Assembly: GCA_003144015.1 (NCBI GenBank)
Contig: QFWS01000002.1
Coordinates: forward strand, 186,001-250,000
Direction of reading: 5' to 3'
From: Flavobacteriaceae bacterium LYZ1037
GTDB lineage: Bacteria; Bacteroidota; Bacteroidia; Flavobacteriales; Flavobacteriaceae
DNA: 64,000 nt
In this document: positions 45,763 to 54,515 of the stretch, piece after piece
How the letters are laid out: each line of letters opens with the position of its first letter
Numbering within the stretch: the stretch's first letter is position 1
Notes under the pieces: generated by a model
Databases searched by the model: none
What the model was told of the DNA's origin: nothing
Seen by the model: only the letters and a program-made list of their open reading frames with translations
Program-made: the position numbers and the translations under genes

Positions 45763-46553
45763 TACTCTTGAGTTATTTGTCCTATAGAAAAAACGGAACC
45801 TACATTTTGTTGCATCATTTTTTGAGCATCGTAATTTGGCATTAATGATGTATTGTAGGTGTTTAAGTCCCATACTATTGGGTTTTTAAAGAATTCAGAT
45901 AGATCCATTTTTATTTCAATAGAAGAATTAGGCTCTATTACAATTTCAGGAAAAAATTCAAAGCTCACAAAGTTTTGTTCAAAAACCCCATCACTAATTT
46001 TAGCTGTTCCATTGTGGTAATTAAAAGGGCTTGGAGCTGTTGTGTTGACATTGAACATACCATCAAACTGTAAAAAGTGATAACCTCCACCAAGCATTGT
46101 TGGCCAATTCCACGAGGCTGAGTTTAAATCAGGATAGGCACCATCGATATTATCTTCTTCATTGAAGCCGTAATTAAATTTTAAGGTGTAAAGTCCTGGA
46201 TAAACAATGCCATCTGCAATAGTTGTGTTGAATGTAAAACTATCAGGATTAGACAAATCGATTAAATTATAACCAGTTAATGGAAAGCTATTGCCATTAG
46301 TATTTACTAATTCGAAATGAGATAACAAATAACGAATTTTTGAAATTGTTAATATTTCTCCATTGGCATTGGTGTATTGTGTGGTATTAAAGTCACTACT
46401 ATTAACGTCGTTATCATCCCAATTATGAGAAAATGTAAATGTGACATCTGTAACTATTGGTTGTTGGCAACAGATTATTTCGTCATCATCATTCTTACAT
46501 GAAATAATCACTAAACAAAAAACAACAAAGGTCATTATTTTTTTCATTTTCAT
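45762..46553 (-). CDS. MbnP-like copper-binding-type lipoprotein
   Basis: The 263-residue lipoprotein (lipobox VIISC, then KNDDDE) shows the MbnP family layout: FTFSHNWDD, ILTISKIRYLLSHFELV, TLKFNYGFNEEDN, then SASWNWPTMLGGGYHFLQ with Trp148 and Trp150 (codons 46110-46112 and 46104-46106), and a C-terminal IEIKMDLSEFF region. In MbnP a Trp in the corresponding W-x-W/GGY region is the one converted to kynurenine. Acidic residues after Cys19 fit a surface-export signal, so the pair may act on the cell surface. It is co-transcribed with the MbnH-like gene. Confidence 0.85.
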   Translation of the reverse strand: MKMKKIMTFVVFCLVIISCKNDDDEIICCQQPIVTDVTFTFSHNWDDNDVNSSDFNTTQYTNANGEILTISKIRYLLSHFELVNTNGNSFPLTGYNLIDLSNPDSFTFNTTIADGIVYPGLYTLKFNYGFNEEDNIDGAYPDLNSASWNWPTMLGGGYHFLQFDGMFNVNTTAPSPFNYHNGTAKISDGVFEQNFVSFEFFPEIVIEPNSSIEIKMDLSEFFKNPIVWDLNTYNTSLMPNYDAQKMMQQNVGSVFSIGQITQE

Positions 46554-47893
46554 TTTATTTTAATAATTAAGGCGTCTGAAAACCCTTTATTTTGGGTTAG
46601 ATCTCCATCTGTACTTTCAGAGTCGCCAATTGCGATTATAGAATTATCATTTAATTCTGTGGCATCGTAAGCGTAATCAATGTTTGAACCACCAACTGAT
46701 TTTTGCCAAATCAGCGAGCCTTCAGAATTTATTTTAAAGACCCAAGCATCATTTTGCCCTTGGTTTTTAGTTAAGTCGCCATCGGCACTTCTAGAGCTTC
46801 CAGCAATTAAGAACCCATCGTCTTGAGTTGTTTTTACAGAACGACTGACATCGAAACTACTACCGCCAAAGGATTTTTCCCAGAGGAGTTCTCCTGTTTC
46901 AGCAATTTTAATAACCCAAACATCGGCGCCACCTGAATTTTGAGACACATCTAAATCATTACTCCTTGTGTCTCCCACAATTAAAAAATTACCATCAGAT
47001 GTAGCGACAATAGATCTGGCTTCATCAATTTGTGAGCCACCGTAATTTTTTTCCCAGAGGAGTTCTCCTGTTTCAGTAATTTTAATAACCCAAAAATCGT
47101 ATCCTCCTAAGTTGTTAGAAATATCTACATCGTTACTATCTGAGGATCCAACAATGATATAGCCGTTATCTGAAGTTTGAACAACATCGTAAGGTGTATC
47201 TGTAAAAGATCCGCCATAATATTTGCTCCATTGTTTATTGCCACCAGCATCAAGCTTAATAGCCCAATAATCTCCGCCAGCATGTTTGTAATTATTCATT
47301 TTTGTGTCGCCATCGCCTCCGGAAGCAGTAACATCTAAAACGCCAACTAGAAGAAAGCCATTGTCTGTAGTTTGAATCAATGACGTGCCATTATCTAAAC
47401 CAGCATACCCAAAAGATGCTTCCCAAAGAATGTTTCCAGATGCATCTAATTTTGAAACCCAGTAATCCTGTTGTCCAGCATTAAATGAAATATCCTGGTC
47501 GTTACTATAAGTATATCCTAAAATGGCATAACCACCATCATGAGTCTGAATGATACTATTCCCCCTATCATCTGCCGAACCTCCATAGGTTTTAGACCAT
47601 TGAAGTGTATTATAAGAATCGAATTTTAAAACCCAATAGTTGTAGCCTTCAAGAGGTTTATCTAAAATATCACCATCATTACTTTGTGTGTACCCTAATA
47701 TGGCATAACCACCATCACTAGTTTTAGTAACAGATTGGGCTCTATCGTTTTTTGAACCACCATAAGTGGTAACAAATCCCATTGAATTTTGAGGTTCATC
47801 TGAAGATGTAGGGTTGTCATCTGAGTTACAACTACATAATAAAATAAAGAATTGTAGAAGTAGTATAGATGCTATGTGTCTATTAAATAACAT
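46550..47893 (-). CDS. Seven-repeat beta-propeller-like lipoprotein
   Basis: From ATG 47893 the protein is ~447 residues with a lipobox (ILLCSC, then NSDDN). It contains seven copies of a ~55-residue repeat with GGS.xD..S, .TxDGGYxILGxT.SNDxD, and DYWVxKLD.xGxxxWxKxYGG. This suggests a seven-bladed propeller. Two copies share a 52-base near-identical block (46874-46925 and 47048-47099), so the array has been partly homogenised. It lies between the choice-of-anchor B gene and the MbnP-like gene and is probably a surface scaffold or binding protein. Specific function unknown. Confidence 0.85.
   Translation of the reverse strand: MLFNRHIASILLLQFFILLCSCNSDDNPTSSDEPQNSMGFVTTYGGSKNDRAQSVTKTSDGGYAILGYTQSNDGDILDKPLEGYNYWVLKFDSYNTLQWSKTYGGSADDRGNSIIQTHDGGYAILGYTYSNDQDISFNAGQQDYWVSKLDASGNILWEASFGYAGLDNGTSLIQTTDNGFLLVGVLDVTASGGDGDTKMNNYKHAGGDYWAIKLDAGGNKQWSKYYGGSFTDTPYDVVQTSDNGYIIVGSSDSNDVDISNNLGGYDFWVIKITETGELLWEKNYGGSQIDEARSIVATSDGNFLIVGDTRSNDLDVSQNSGGADVWVIKIAETGELLWEKSFGGSSFDVSRSVKTTQDDGFLIAGSSRSADGDLTKNQGQNDAWVFKINSEGSLIWQKSVGGSNIDYAYDATELNDNSIIAIGDSESTDGDLTQNKGFSDALIIKIK
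46874..46925 (-). repeat. Intragenic direct repeat, copy 1
   Basis: A 52-base block that matches 47048-47099 at 50 of 52 positions, 174 bases (58 codons) apart, in frame inside the propeller-like gene. It encodes the WVIKI-ETGELLWEK segment. Confidence 0.9.
47048..47099 (-). repeat. Intragenic direct repeat, copy 2
   Basis: Second copy of the 52-base block; the two differences from copy 1 are single substitutions. Recent duplication or gene conversion between repeat units is likely. Confidence 0.9.
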
Positions 47894-47906
47894 GAAGTTA
47901 CTTTTA

Positions 47907-49394
47907 TTAAGTGCCACTTTTTCTAACAATAAATAGGCCTCTTTCAATATCGCTTACAATAATATTACCGCTTGGAAAATATGGATACACATTCCATGCG
48001 CCTTCGAAACTTGCATTGTTATTTTCGGGATGTGTATCGAAAAAACCAGTTTCATTCATAGTATTAGAGGAGATATTAGAAATATCAATGATTCTCAATC
48101 CTGCCGAATAATTAGAGAGGTAATAATCATTTCCTTTTACATATCCATTGTGGTCTATTGCAGCTGTTGGGCCATTATAATCCATGTGGACACTTGGGTT
48201 GTCTAAATCTGTGAAATCGAACACAAGTGTTCTGGTATTGTTTCCAAAGTTTTGTTCATCTAGCTCATCTCCTAATATAAAATAATTCATATCTTCTGTA
48301 AACCAACCTTGATGGACATAGCCAATATTGTTATAAGTTGCCGTTGCAATGGTTGTAGGGTTATTTTTATCTGTAACATTTGCTATTACAACTTCATTAG
48401 CATTAGACCCAATTAAAATTTCTTGTCCAGTATAATCAGGATCAGGGCCATTATACGTTACAACTTGAGCATCGTGAGAATATCCAGGAAAACTACCTTC
48501 GTTTACAGGGTTTGTTGGATTTTGAATATTAATAAATAAAGGGCCTCCAGAATTTACATTACTTCCAACAATATATGCATAACCAGAAGTTTCGTTAATT
48601 ACAATGTTGTGTGCACTTCCAAATTCAGTAAAATGTGCATCAGCAGTAAATGTTTCGGGTGGATTTGCTACATTTCTTAATCTGGTTAAATCGAAAACTT
48701 GCATACCATGTCCAGCTGCTTCACTAACTATAAAAGCATAATTATTATAAGTCTTAACATCTCTCCACACATTGCCACTATGTCCAGGATTTGCACTTGC
48801 TAATTTACCAAGTAAAATAGGAGCTGTTGGATTTGTAATATCGACAAATGCAGTTCCATGTGTTGAACAAATAAGCGCATATTCTTTATTGGTTGTTGTG
48901 TCTGTCCATCCCCAAGAATCGTTTCCTTCTGCTCCTGGCTCGGCTAACTCGTCTAGTGGAATATAACCCATTAAATCGTAGTCGTTACAGGAGTATGGTC
49001 CAGCCATGCCATTTTCACATGGATATAATGGTGTTAAATTAAATACATCATCGCAAGCATCACCAATACCATCATTATCAGAATCTTCTTGTCCAGGATT
49101 TGCAACTAATGGACAGTTATCGTCGTCGTTTAATATGCCATCATCATCTAAATCATTATTAACAATGTCTTCACAAGCGTCACCAATTCCGTTATCGTTT
49201 AAATCTTCTTGATTCGGATTAAATATTTCTGGACAGTTGTCGGTTGCATCTGGAATGCCATCGTCATCCGTGTCAACAATAACTAAGGGGTCTACAGGCT
49301 CGTCATCGCAAGCCAGAAAGCAGGTTAAGATAACAAATCCAAATAAAAATATTTTTAAAAAATTCAATGTTTTTTTAAAGGTAAGCATTAGCAA
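47907..49394 (-). CDS. Choice-of-anchor B family lipoprotein with thrombospondin type 3 repeats
   Basis: The 495-residue lipoprotein has lipobox CFLAC followed by DDEPVDP. Residues ~38-115 hold two calcium-binding TSP3-type repeats (DTDDDGIPDATDNCP, DLDDDGILNDDDNCP, DSDNDGIGDACDD). The rest has LVIVD-type repeats (YALICSTHGTAFVDITNP, NYAFIVSEAAGHGMQVFDL), typical of choice-of-anchor B proteins, and ends with IVSDIERGLFIVRKSGT. It is the first gene of the four-gene lipoprotein cluster. Calcium-stabilised surface display is likely; ligand unknown. Confidence 0.9.
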   Translation of the reverse strand: MLMLTFKKTLNFLKIFLFGFVILTCFLACDDEPVDPLVIVDTDDDGIPDATDNCPEIFNPNQEDLNDNGIGDACEDIVNNDLDDDGILNDDDNCPLVANPGQEDSDNDGIGDACDDVFNLTPLYPCENGMAGPYSCNDYDLMGYIPLDELAEPGAEGNDSWGWTDTTTNKEYALICSTHGTAFVDITNPTAPILLGKLASANPGHSGNVWRDVKTYNNYAFIVSEAAGHGMQVFDLTRLRNVANPPETFTADAHFTEFGSAHNIVINETSGYAYIVGSNVNSGGPLFINIQNPTNPVNEGSFPGYSHDAQVVTYNGPDPDYTGQEILIGSNANEVVIANVTDKNNPTTIATATYNNIGYVHQGWFTEDMNYFILGDELDEQNFGNNTRTLVFDFTDLDNPSVHMDYNGPTAAIDHNGYVKGNDYYLSNYSAGLRIIDISNISSNTMNETGFFDTHPENNNASFEGAWNVYPYFPSGNIIVSDIERGLFIVRKSGT

Positions 49395-49515
49395 GTTTTT
49401 ATGTTAATAATTGAGATAGGGTATTGTGTTTAAACGCATTCATATAAATGAATATTGTTTAGTTATTATTTAAAACCTTCAGACTCATTTATAGTTGAGT
49501 ATAGATTTATACCCA

Positions 49516-49523
49516 CAAAAATA
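49516..49523 (-). promoter_or_regulatory. -7 promoter element of the MbnP/MbnH lipoprotein cluster
   Basis: Minus-strand TATTTTTG matches TAnnTTTG, about 120 bases before the first gene (49394). It is the only such match in that strand of the gap. Confidence 0.5.
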
Positions 49524-49642
49524 ACAGAATAATGCAAAAAGGAGTTGTTTCCCTATCTAATTTTGTATTAAATGTATAATCTTTTGTAAAATTATGTACG
49601 GAATTATCAACTATTTATGCATGGACATATCATTAAGCTTCT

Positions 49643-49650
49643 TATTTTTG
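49643..49650 (+). promoter_or_regulatory. -7 promoter element of thiL
   Basis: TATTTTTG lies only four bases before the ATG, which would make the transcript essentially leaderless. Confidence 0.5.
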
Positions 49651-49654
49651 CATT

Positions 49655-50701
49655 ATGATAGAAGATAAAAACCAGAGTAAAACTCCATTGAGTGAGTTAG
49701 GAGAATTCGGACTTATAGAGCATTTAACAAAAGACTTTAAGGTGAAGCATGACTCCACAATTAAAGGTGTTGGAGATGATGCTGCTGTTTTAGATTTAAA
49801 TAACAATCAAGTAGTAGTTACTACAGATATGCTTGTAGAAGGAGTGCATTTTGATTTAAGTTATATGCCACTTAAGCACTTAGGTTATAAGGCTATTGTG
49901 GTTAATTTGTCTGATGTATTTGCAATGAATGCTCAGGCTACACAAGTAACAGTTTCTATAGCGGTTTCAAATAGGTTTCCTATGGAAGCTTTAGAAGCGC
50001 TTTATGATGGAATAAATACAGCAGCAAATATTTATAATATCGATGTTGTTGGAGGAGACACGACCTCTTCAACTACTGGATTAATTATTTCAGTTACAGC
50101 CATTGGTATTGTTGATGCTAAGGATGTTGTTTATAGAAGTGGCGCAAAACCAAACGATTTGTTAGTTGTTTCGGGAGATTTAGGTGCTGCTTATATGGGG
50201 TTACAGGTTTTAGAAAGAGAAAAAGAAGTTTTTAAAGTAAACCCGCAAAATCAACCAGATTTAGAGAACTACACATATATAATTGAAAGGCAATTAAAAC
50301 CTGAAGCCAGAAAAGATATTATTAAGCTATTAAAGGAATTAGAGGTAAAACCAACTTCTATGATTGATATTAGCGATGGATTATCTTCTGAAATATTACA
50401 CTTATGTAAGCAAAGTAATGTTGGCTGTGATTTGTATGAAAATAAAATTCCTTTAGACCCTCAGGTGATTTCTACCTGTGAAGAATTTAATATAGATAGT
50501 ACAACGGTTGCCATAAATGGAGGTGAAGATTACGAATTGCTTTTTACAGTTTCTCAAGAAGATTTTGCAAAAATTAAAGGCAATCCTAATTTTACTGTCA
50601 TTGGCTATATGAAAGAAGCTTCTGCAGGAATGCATTTAATAACAAGAGCAGAAACTAGTATTGCATTAAAAGCACAAGGCTGGAGTTCTTTTAGCAATTA
50701 G
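49655..50701 (+). CDS. thiL: Thiamine-monophosphate kinase
   Basis: ThiL phosphorylates thiamine monophosphate to the active pyrophosphate, using ATP. Motifs: GVGDDAAVLDL near residue 40, TTDMLVEGVHFD near 59, LGYKAIVVNLSDVFAMNA, VGGDTTSS near 132, GDLGAAYMGLQVL, DISDGLSSEILH near 238 and GGEDYELLFTV near 289. At 348 residues it is normal for Bacteroidota. It is a single-gene unit, and its last 11 bases overlap a small convergent gene. Confidence 0.95.
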   Translation: MIEDKNQSKTPLSELGEFGLIEHLTKDFKVKHDSTIKGVGDDAAVLDLNNNQVVVTTDMLVEGVHFDLSYMPLKHLGYKAIVVNLSDVFAMNAQATQVTVSIAVSNRFPMEALEALYDGINTAANIYNIDVVGGDTTSSTTGLIISVTAIGIVDAKDVVYRSGAKPNDLLVVSGDLGAAYMGLQVLEREKEVFKVNPQNQPDLENYTYIIERQLKPEARKDIIKLLKELEVKPTSMIDISDGLSSEILHLCKQSNVGCDLYENKIPLDPQVISTCEEFNIDSTTVAINGGEDYELLFTVSQEDFAKIKGNPNFTVIGYMKEASAGMHLITRAETSIALKAQGWSSFSN

Positions 50702-50918
50702 TAGTTAAATGCGCTTGTTTTTTCTTCTTTTTATTATGTATATAACTTAGAAGGAAGTTTATTTCTTTTTGTTTAGCTGTTAATGGAGAAAGAGTTCCAT
50801 TACTATTTGTTGTCATTTGTTTTTTGCAGTGTAAACACTGAAATTCGTTGACATGATTGGTCACTTTTTTTGTTACTTTAAAATCGTGACCTACGAGGGA
50901 ACAAATCAGATTTTTCAT
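50691..50918 (-). CDS. Small zinc-ribbon-like protein (1)
   Basis: This 75-residue protein is a paralog of the next gene. Shared pattern: (V/F)GH(D/N)(F/Y)-V-KK-T-HV-E(F/Y)-C--CKK--TTNSNG-L--LT-K--EIN-LL. The GH, HV and CLHC residues could form a small zinc knuckle. A basic tail (NKKKKKQAH) follows. Function unknown. Its 3' end overlaps thiL by 11 bases. Confidence 0.7.
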   Translation of the reverse strand: MKNLICSLVGHDFKVTKKVTNHVNEFQCLHCKKQMTTNSNGTLSPLTAKQKEINFLLSYIHNKKKKKQAHLTTNC

Positions 50919-50989
50919 GGTTTTGCTATAATCAATTATTTTTCAGAAAATTAATATAACAAAATATAAATGAAACGTCGTGAAAGATG

Positions 50990-51253
50990 CTAATAAATAG
51001 ACGAAACGAGTGATTTGTTCTTTAAACGCATCATTCGTCTGTTATAAAAATCTTCTAATAAATTGTTTATTTCCCGGTATTTAGGGGTGAGTTCTATAAG
51101 ATTTCCGTTGCTATTTGTAGTTAATTCTTTTTTGCAACACTTGCAGGTGTATTCTTTAACGTGAGATGTTATCTTTTTGGAGACTTCATAATTGTGTCCA
51201 AAAAGATCGCAATAAACTTTAAGTAGGTTTCGGTTGTTGGTAGATTTGTTCAT
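50990..51253 (-). CDS. Small zinc-ribbon-like protein (2)
   Basis: From ATG 51253 it is 87 residues (MNKSTNNRNLLKVYCDLFGHNYEVSKK...). It shares with the downstream paralog the ITSHVKEYTCKCCKKEL and TTNSNGNLIELTPKYREINNLL core, about half identical by eye. CKCC and the GH/HV histidines may bind zinc. The two genes are a tandem duplication 71 bases apart and may be co-transcribed with the upstream hydrolase. An earlier in-frame start at 51313 would overlap that hydrolase and add a hydrophobic stretch; it is less likely. Confidence 0.7.
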   Translation of the reverse strand: MNKSTNNRNLLKVYCDLFGHNYEVSKKITSHVKEYTCKCCKKELTTNSNGNLIELTPKYREINNLLEDFYNRRMMRLKNKSLVSSIY

Positions 51254-51313
51254 TTTCTTGGTGTTTGGGAAGACTAACTTAAATAAAAAAGCAATAACAC
51301 AGCTAAAAAGCAC

Positions 51314-52090
51314 TTATTTTTCGATGAAATGCATCAAGTTGTAGGTTAATTCTTTCGTATTTTCAATATGAGACATATGGCCGTCGGGAAACTCTATTAT
51401 ATCAACATCAGAATTGATTAGCTTCTTTTTTATGATATCTACTTCAACTACAGGGTCTTTAGTTCCAATGATTATTAATTTTTTTGTAGGAAGGCTTTTA
51501 AAAAAATGTTCCTTATTTTTTCTAATTTTCATTCCTTCATTACAAGCCATGTATCCTCGTAAAGGGGTTTTTAAAGCTTGATTAATTCCGACTTCAATTT
51601 CATTTTTAAATCGAATTTTACTTTCATTACTAAACAAATTGGTAAAAGACATTCTAACCATATTCTTGAAATTGGTTTTCACCATTTTGTTAGCTCTTGT
51701 TCTTAAAAGTTTTCGGTCTTCATCGTCTGCTTCAAATGTTGAATTCATTAAACATAAACCAATAATAGCATCTGGATTTTTTTCAGCAAAAGCTAAGGCC
51801 ACATATCCTCCCATAGAGTGACCTATAAATACAGCTTGTTCAATTTTTAAAAAGGCCAAAACAGCTTCAATAGCTTCTGCCATAAGTTCCATACTGTGGA
51901 TGTAGCCTAGACAGCCTGTTTTGCCATGCCCCAATAAATCTATGGAAATTGTTTGATGCTTTTTTATAATTTCTGGAATTAATGAATCCCACATGCTACT
52001 ATTTTCAAGAAAACCATGAAGAAGTACTATGGCATCACCTTCTCCTTGCACATTGTAATTTATTTGAATGCCTTTATGCTCTAAAATCAT
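51314..52090 (-). CDS. Alpha/beta hydrolase
   Basis: The 258-residue cytoplasmic hydrolase has the HGFLENSSMWD oxyanion motif, the nucleophile elbow FIGHSMGGYVALAFA (Ser near residue 92), the acid GTKDPVVEV and the catalytic His in DGHMSHIEN near the end. It is the general esterase/epoxide-hydrolase-like fold and the substrate is not evident. Its promoter (52108-52115) overlaps the divergent brnQ leader. Confidence 0.9.
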   Translation of the reverse strand: MILEHKGIQINYNVQGEGDAIVLLHGFLENSSMWDSLIPEIIKKHQTISIDLLGHGKTGCLGYIHSMELMAEAIEAVLAFLKIEQAVFIGHSMGGYVALAFAEKNPDAIIGLCLMNSTFEADDEDRKLLRTRANKMVKTNFKNMVRMSFTNLFSNESKIRFKNEIEVGINQALKTPLRGYMACNEGMKIRKNKEHFFKSLPTKKLIIIGTKDPVVEVDIIKKKLINSDVDIIEFPDGHMSHIENTKELTYNLMHFIEK

Positions 52091-52098
52091 ATTTAAAC

Positions 52099-52115
52099 TA
52101 TCTTGCGCAAAGATA
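52099..52115. promoter_or_regulatory. Symmetric divergent promoter core between hydrolase and brnQ
   Basis: TATCTT-GCGCA-AAGATA is an inverted repeat. Read on the minus strand it is the perfect -7 element TATCTTTG (52108-52115) of the hydrolase gene. Read on the plus strand it gives the weaker TATCTTGC in front of brnQ (ATG 52133). Confidence 0.55.
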
Positions 52116-52132
52116 TAAAGACTAGAAGGTTT

Positions 52133-53413
52133 ATGAATAAAACAAAAGAAGTTCTTGTAACATCGTTTGCACTTTTCTCATTATTTTTTGGAGCAGGAAA
52201 TTTAATTCTTCCACCATTTTTAGGATTCACTTCTGGAAACGATTGGTTTATTGTTACTATAGGTTTTGTAATTACAGCTGTATTAATTCCAATTTTAGGA
52301 ATTTTAGCACATGCAAAACTACAAGGCACCATGTTCGATTTTGGAAAAAAAGTATCTCCTATTTTTAGTTCTGTTTATTGTTTTTTGGTTTACATAATTT
52401 CAATTTCCTTACCAGCGCCTAGAACAGCATCTGTAACTCATGAAATTGCTATAGCGCCATTTTTTAATTCAAGTGCCTTATTTACTAGTACCATTTATTT
52501 TGCTTTAGTATTTGTGTTTGTTATAAATCGTTCTAAAATTTTAAATGTTATAGGAAAATATTTAACGCCATTAATAGGGGTTATTTTACTTTCAATAATT
52601 TTTATTGGAATTATTACATCTCCAGTGGCAGTTAGTCAGACCTTTTTAGAAGCTCCTATTTTTAATGGAATTTTAGAAGGCTACCAAACATTTGATGCCA
52701 TTGGTGCAATAGTTGTTGGAGCCGTTGTTGTAATTTCTTTAAAATTAAAAAGAGACGGTTCCTACCAAGCCAAAAGAGAATTATTAACAAAGTCTGCTTG
52801 GATTGCTGGAGCTGGATTACTGGTTATTTATGCTGGTTTAATTTTATGTGGATCTTTGTTTCAAACCGAATTCCCTAAGGGTGCTACAAGAATAGAAGTG
52901 TTATCAGGATTAAGCAGATTGACATTAGGACATATTGGATCTTTGTTTTTAAGTGTTTTGGTAGCTTTGGCATGTTTTACTACTGCTGTAGGAATTGTAA
53001 CAGGAACTTCAGATTATATAAAAGGATTGTTTAACAATTCTAAAATAGCTTATATAGTAACAGCACTAATAGGTTGTATAATTGGAGTTGTCGTTGGGAG
53101 TTATCATGTTGGTTTTATTATTGAAGTTGCGTTACCAGCCCTAATGTTTATTTACCCAATAACCATTGTCCTAATTATTTTAAATGTGATTCCTAATAAA
53201 TTTGCTTCTCAATGGGTCTTTAGAGCTGTTGTTTTAGTAACATTTATTTTTAGTATTCCAGATTTTTTAAAGTTTCTAATTTCTATCGAAACAATACAAC
53301 CAATAATCGATTTAATTCCCTTAGCTAAATATAGTTTGGGTTGGGTGTTGCCAGCAATTTTAACTTTTATTTTGGGAAATATTATTCTTTTGAAAAAAGA
53401 ACATATTTTATAA
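52133..53413 (+). CDS. brnQ: Branched-chain amino acid transporter, LIV-II (BrnQ) family
   Basis: A Na+/H+-coupled Leu/Ile/Val symporter of the inner membrane. The start MNKTKEVLVTSFALFSLFFGAGNLILPPFLG matches the family, whose first helix carries FFGAGNLI. About twelve hydrophobic helices are visible, with AKRELLTKSAWIAGAGLLVIYAGL and FTTAVGIVTGTSDY in the middle. At ~426 residues it is full length. The stop TAA abuts the stop of the convergent DUF481 gene (TAATTA at 53411-53416). Confidence 0.95.
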   Translation: MNKTKEVLVTSFALFSLFFGAGNLILPPFLGFTSGNDWFIVTIGFVITAVLIPILGILAHAKLQGTMFDFGKKVSPIFSSVYCFLVYIISISLPAPRTASVTHEIAIAPFFNSSALFTSTIYFALVFVFVINRSKILNVIGKYLTPLIGVILLSIIFIGIITSPVAVSQTFLEAPIFNGILEGYQTFDAIGAIVVGAVVVISLKLKRDGSYQAKRELLTKSAWIAGAGLLVIYAGLILCGSLFQTEFPKGATRIEVLSGLSRLTLGHIGSLFLSVLVALACFTTAVGIVTGTSDYIKGLFNNSKIAYIVTALIGCIIGVVVGSYHVGFIIEVALPALMFIYPITIVLIILNVIPNKFASQWVFRAVVLVTFIFSIPDFLKFLISIETIQPIIDLIPLAKYSLGWVLPAILTFILGNIILLKKEHIL

Positions 53414-54454
53414 TTAATGGAACGAGTAAGATAATTGGAAATTCACACCATAATCATTAGTTGAAGCTGTTTCGGTAGGAGGCTTACTGTCGTAGGAGTA
53501 ATAAAATTTCATTCCAAATTTAAAGTCGTTCGTGAATAAATTTATTTTTGGATTTAAGTTGAATTCGGTTCTATATCTTCCCGAATCAGTAAAATAAGGT
53601 AAAAAACTAATATCCGCATCAACCCATAATTTTGGTTCTTTATATTTATAAACTTTCCAAACAACTTGGAAAACACCTGCAAGATCATTTTGTTCTGACA
53701 CACCACCATATGGTACTTCATGCGAAAGGTTAAGACCAGCACCTCCATAAAGTCGGTTCCAGTTATTATAGGAAATGTCTTTAACTCCCATTAAATTAAC
53801 AATCCATCTTTCTTTTAACCCAAGTTCGGAATTTTGATTAAACCCAGTAGAAACTTGTGAAGACCAACCGTTTTTAAGCAAACGCTGCCATGAAATTGTG
53901 ACGTCTGCTTTTCGAGCGCCTAAGGTGTCTGCTTGGTAGGTGTTATTTTGATCCCAATCCAATTCAAAAAATGTTTTCTTTTTTCTGTAATCTATATTAC
54001 CAGAGAAAGAAAGGTTACCAACATCACTACCCTTAGAATAATTAAATCCAAAGCTGAAATCGCCACTTATTTTCATCCAAAAACTACTTTTTATGGGATA
54101 TATTTCTACAATATCTTCTACTTTTACAAGTATTTTATCGGTTATAGTAACTATATAAACTTTACGATATTCGTTTGAAGCTTCCAGAGATCCAAAATAC
54201 ATTAAATCATCTCTCATTTTTATTTCAAATTGTTTGTTCGAAATAATGGTGTTTATTTTTATTTCTTCAAGGCTAATGGTACCCATGCCGTCCATTTTCC
54301 ATGTAACTATGCCATAAGATAAACTTTTAAAGTCTCCAGTTAGAATATTTTTATTTACATGGTATATGGTATCCGTTTTTTGAGCCATCACTTTTTTAAA
54401 AGGAAAAACTAAAAACAAAAAAAGTAGAAAGATGTAAGATGTTGTTTTATTCAA
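53414..54454 (-). CDS. DUF481 outer-membrane protein
   Basis: The 346-residue protein has a signal peptide (1-24, KVMAQ). A beta-rich N-terminal domain (about 28-120: LTGDFKSLSYGIVTWKMDGMGTISL) precedes the DUF481 barrel (DFSFGFNYSKGSDVGNLSFSG, FELDWDQNNTYQ, RLYGGAGLNLSHEVPYGG). It ends NFQLSYSFH, a near-terminal aromatic. DUF481 proteins are predicted outer-membrane barrels; some are salt-induced. No specific role is known. Confidence 0.88.
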   Translation of the reverse strand: MNKTTSYIFLLFLFLVFPFKKVMAQKTDTIYHVNKNILTGDFKSLSYGIVTWKMDGMGTISLEEIKINTIISNKQFEIKMRDDLMYFGSLEASNEYRKVYIVTITDKILVKVEDIVEIYPIKSSFWMKISGDFSFGFNYSKGSDVGNLSFSGNIDYRKKKTFFELDWDQNNTYQADTLGARKADVTISWQRLLKNGWSSQVSTGFNQNSELGLKERWIVNLMGVKDISYNNWNRLYGGAGLNLSHEVPYGGVSEQNDLAGVFQVVWKVYKYKEPKLWVDADISFLPYFTDSGRYRTEFNLNPKINLFTNDFKFGMKFYYSYDSKPPTETASTNDYGVNFQLSYSFH

Positions 54455-54515
54455 GATTTGAATTTTTTCTAAAGTAAATTTAGTTTTTTGCTTTTGTTAT
54501 TAAGAGTAAAAATAT

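Noticed and set aside
49006-49280. Tandem acidic repeats that look like a satellite or CRISPR-like array
   Set aside because: The periodicity comes from codons for TSP3 calcium-binding repeats (D-x-D-x-D-G) inside a lipoprotein gene.
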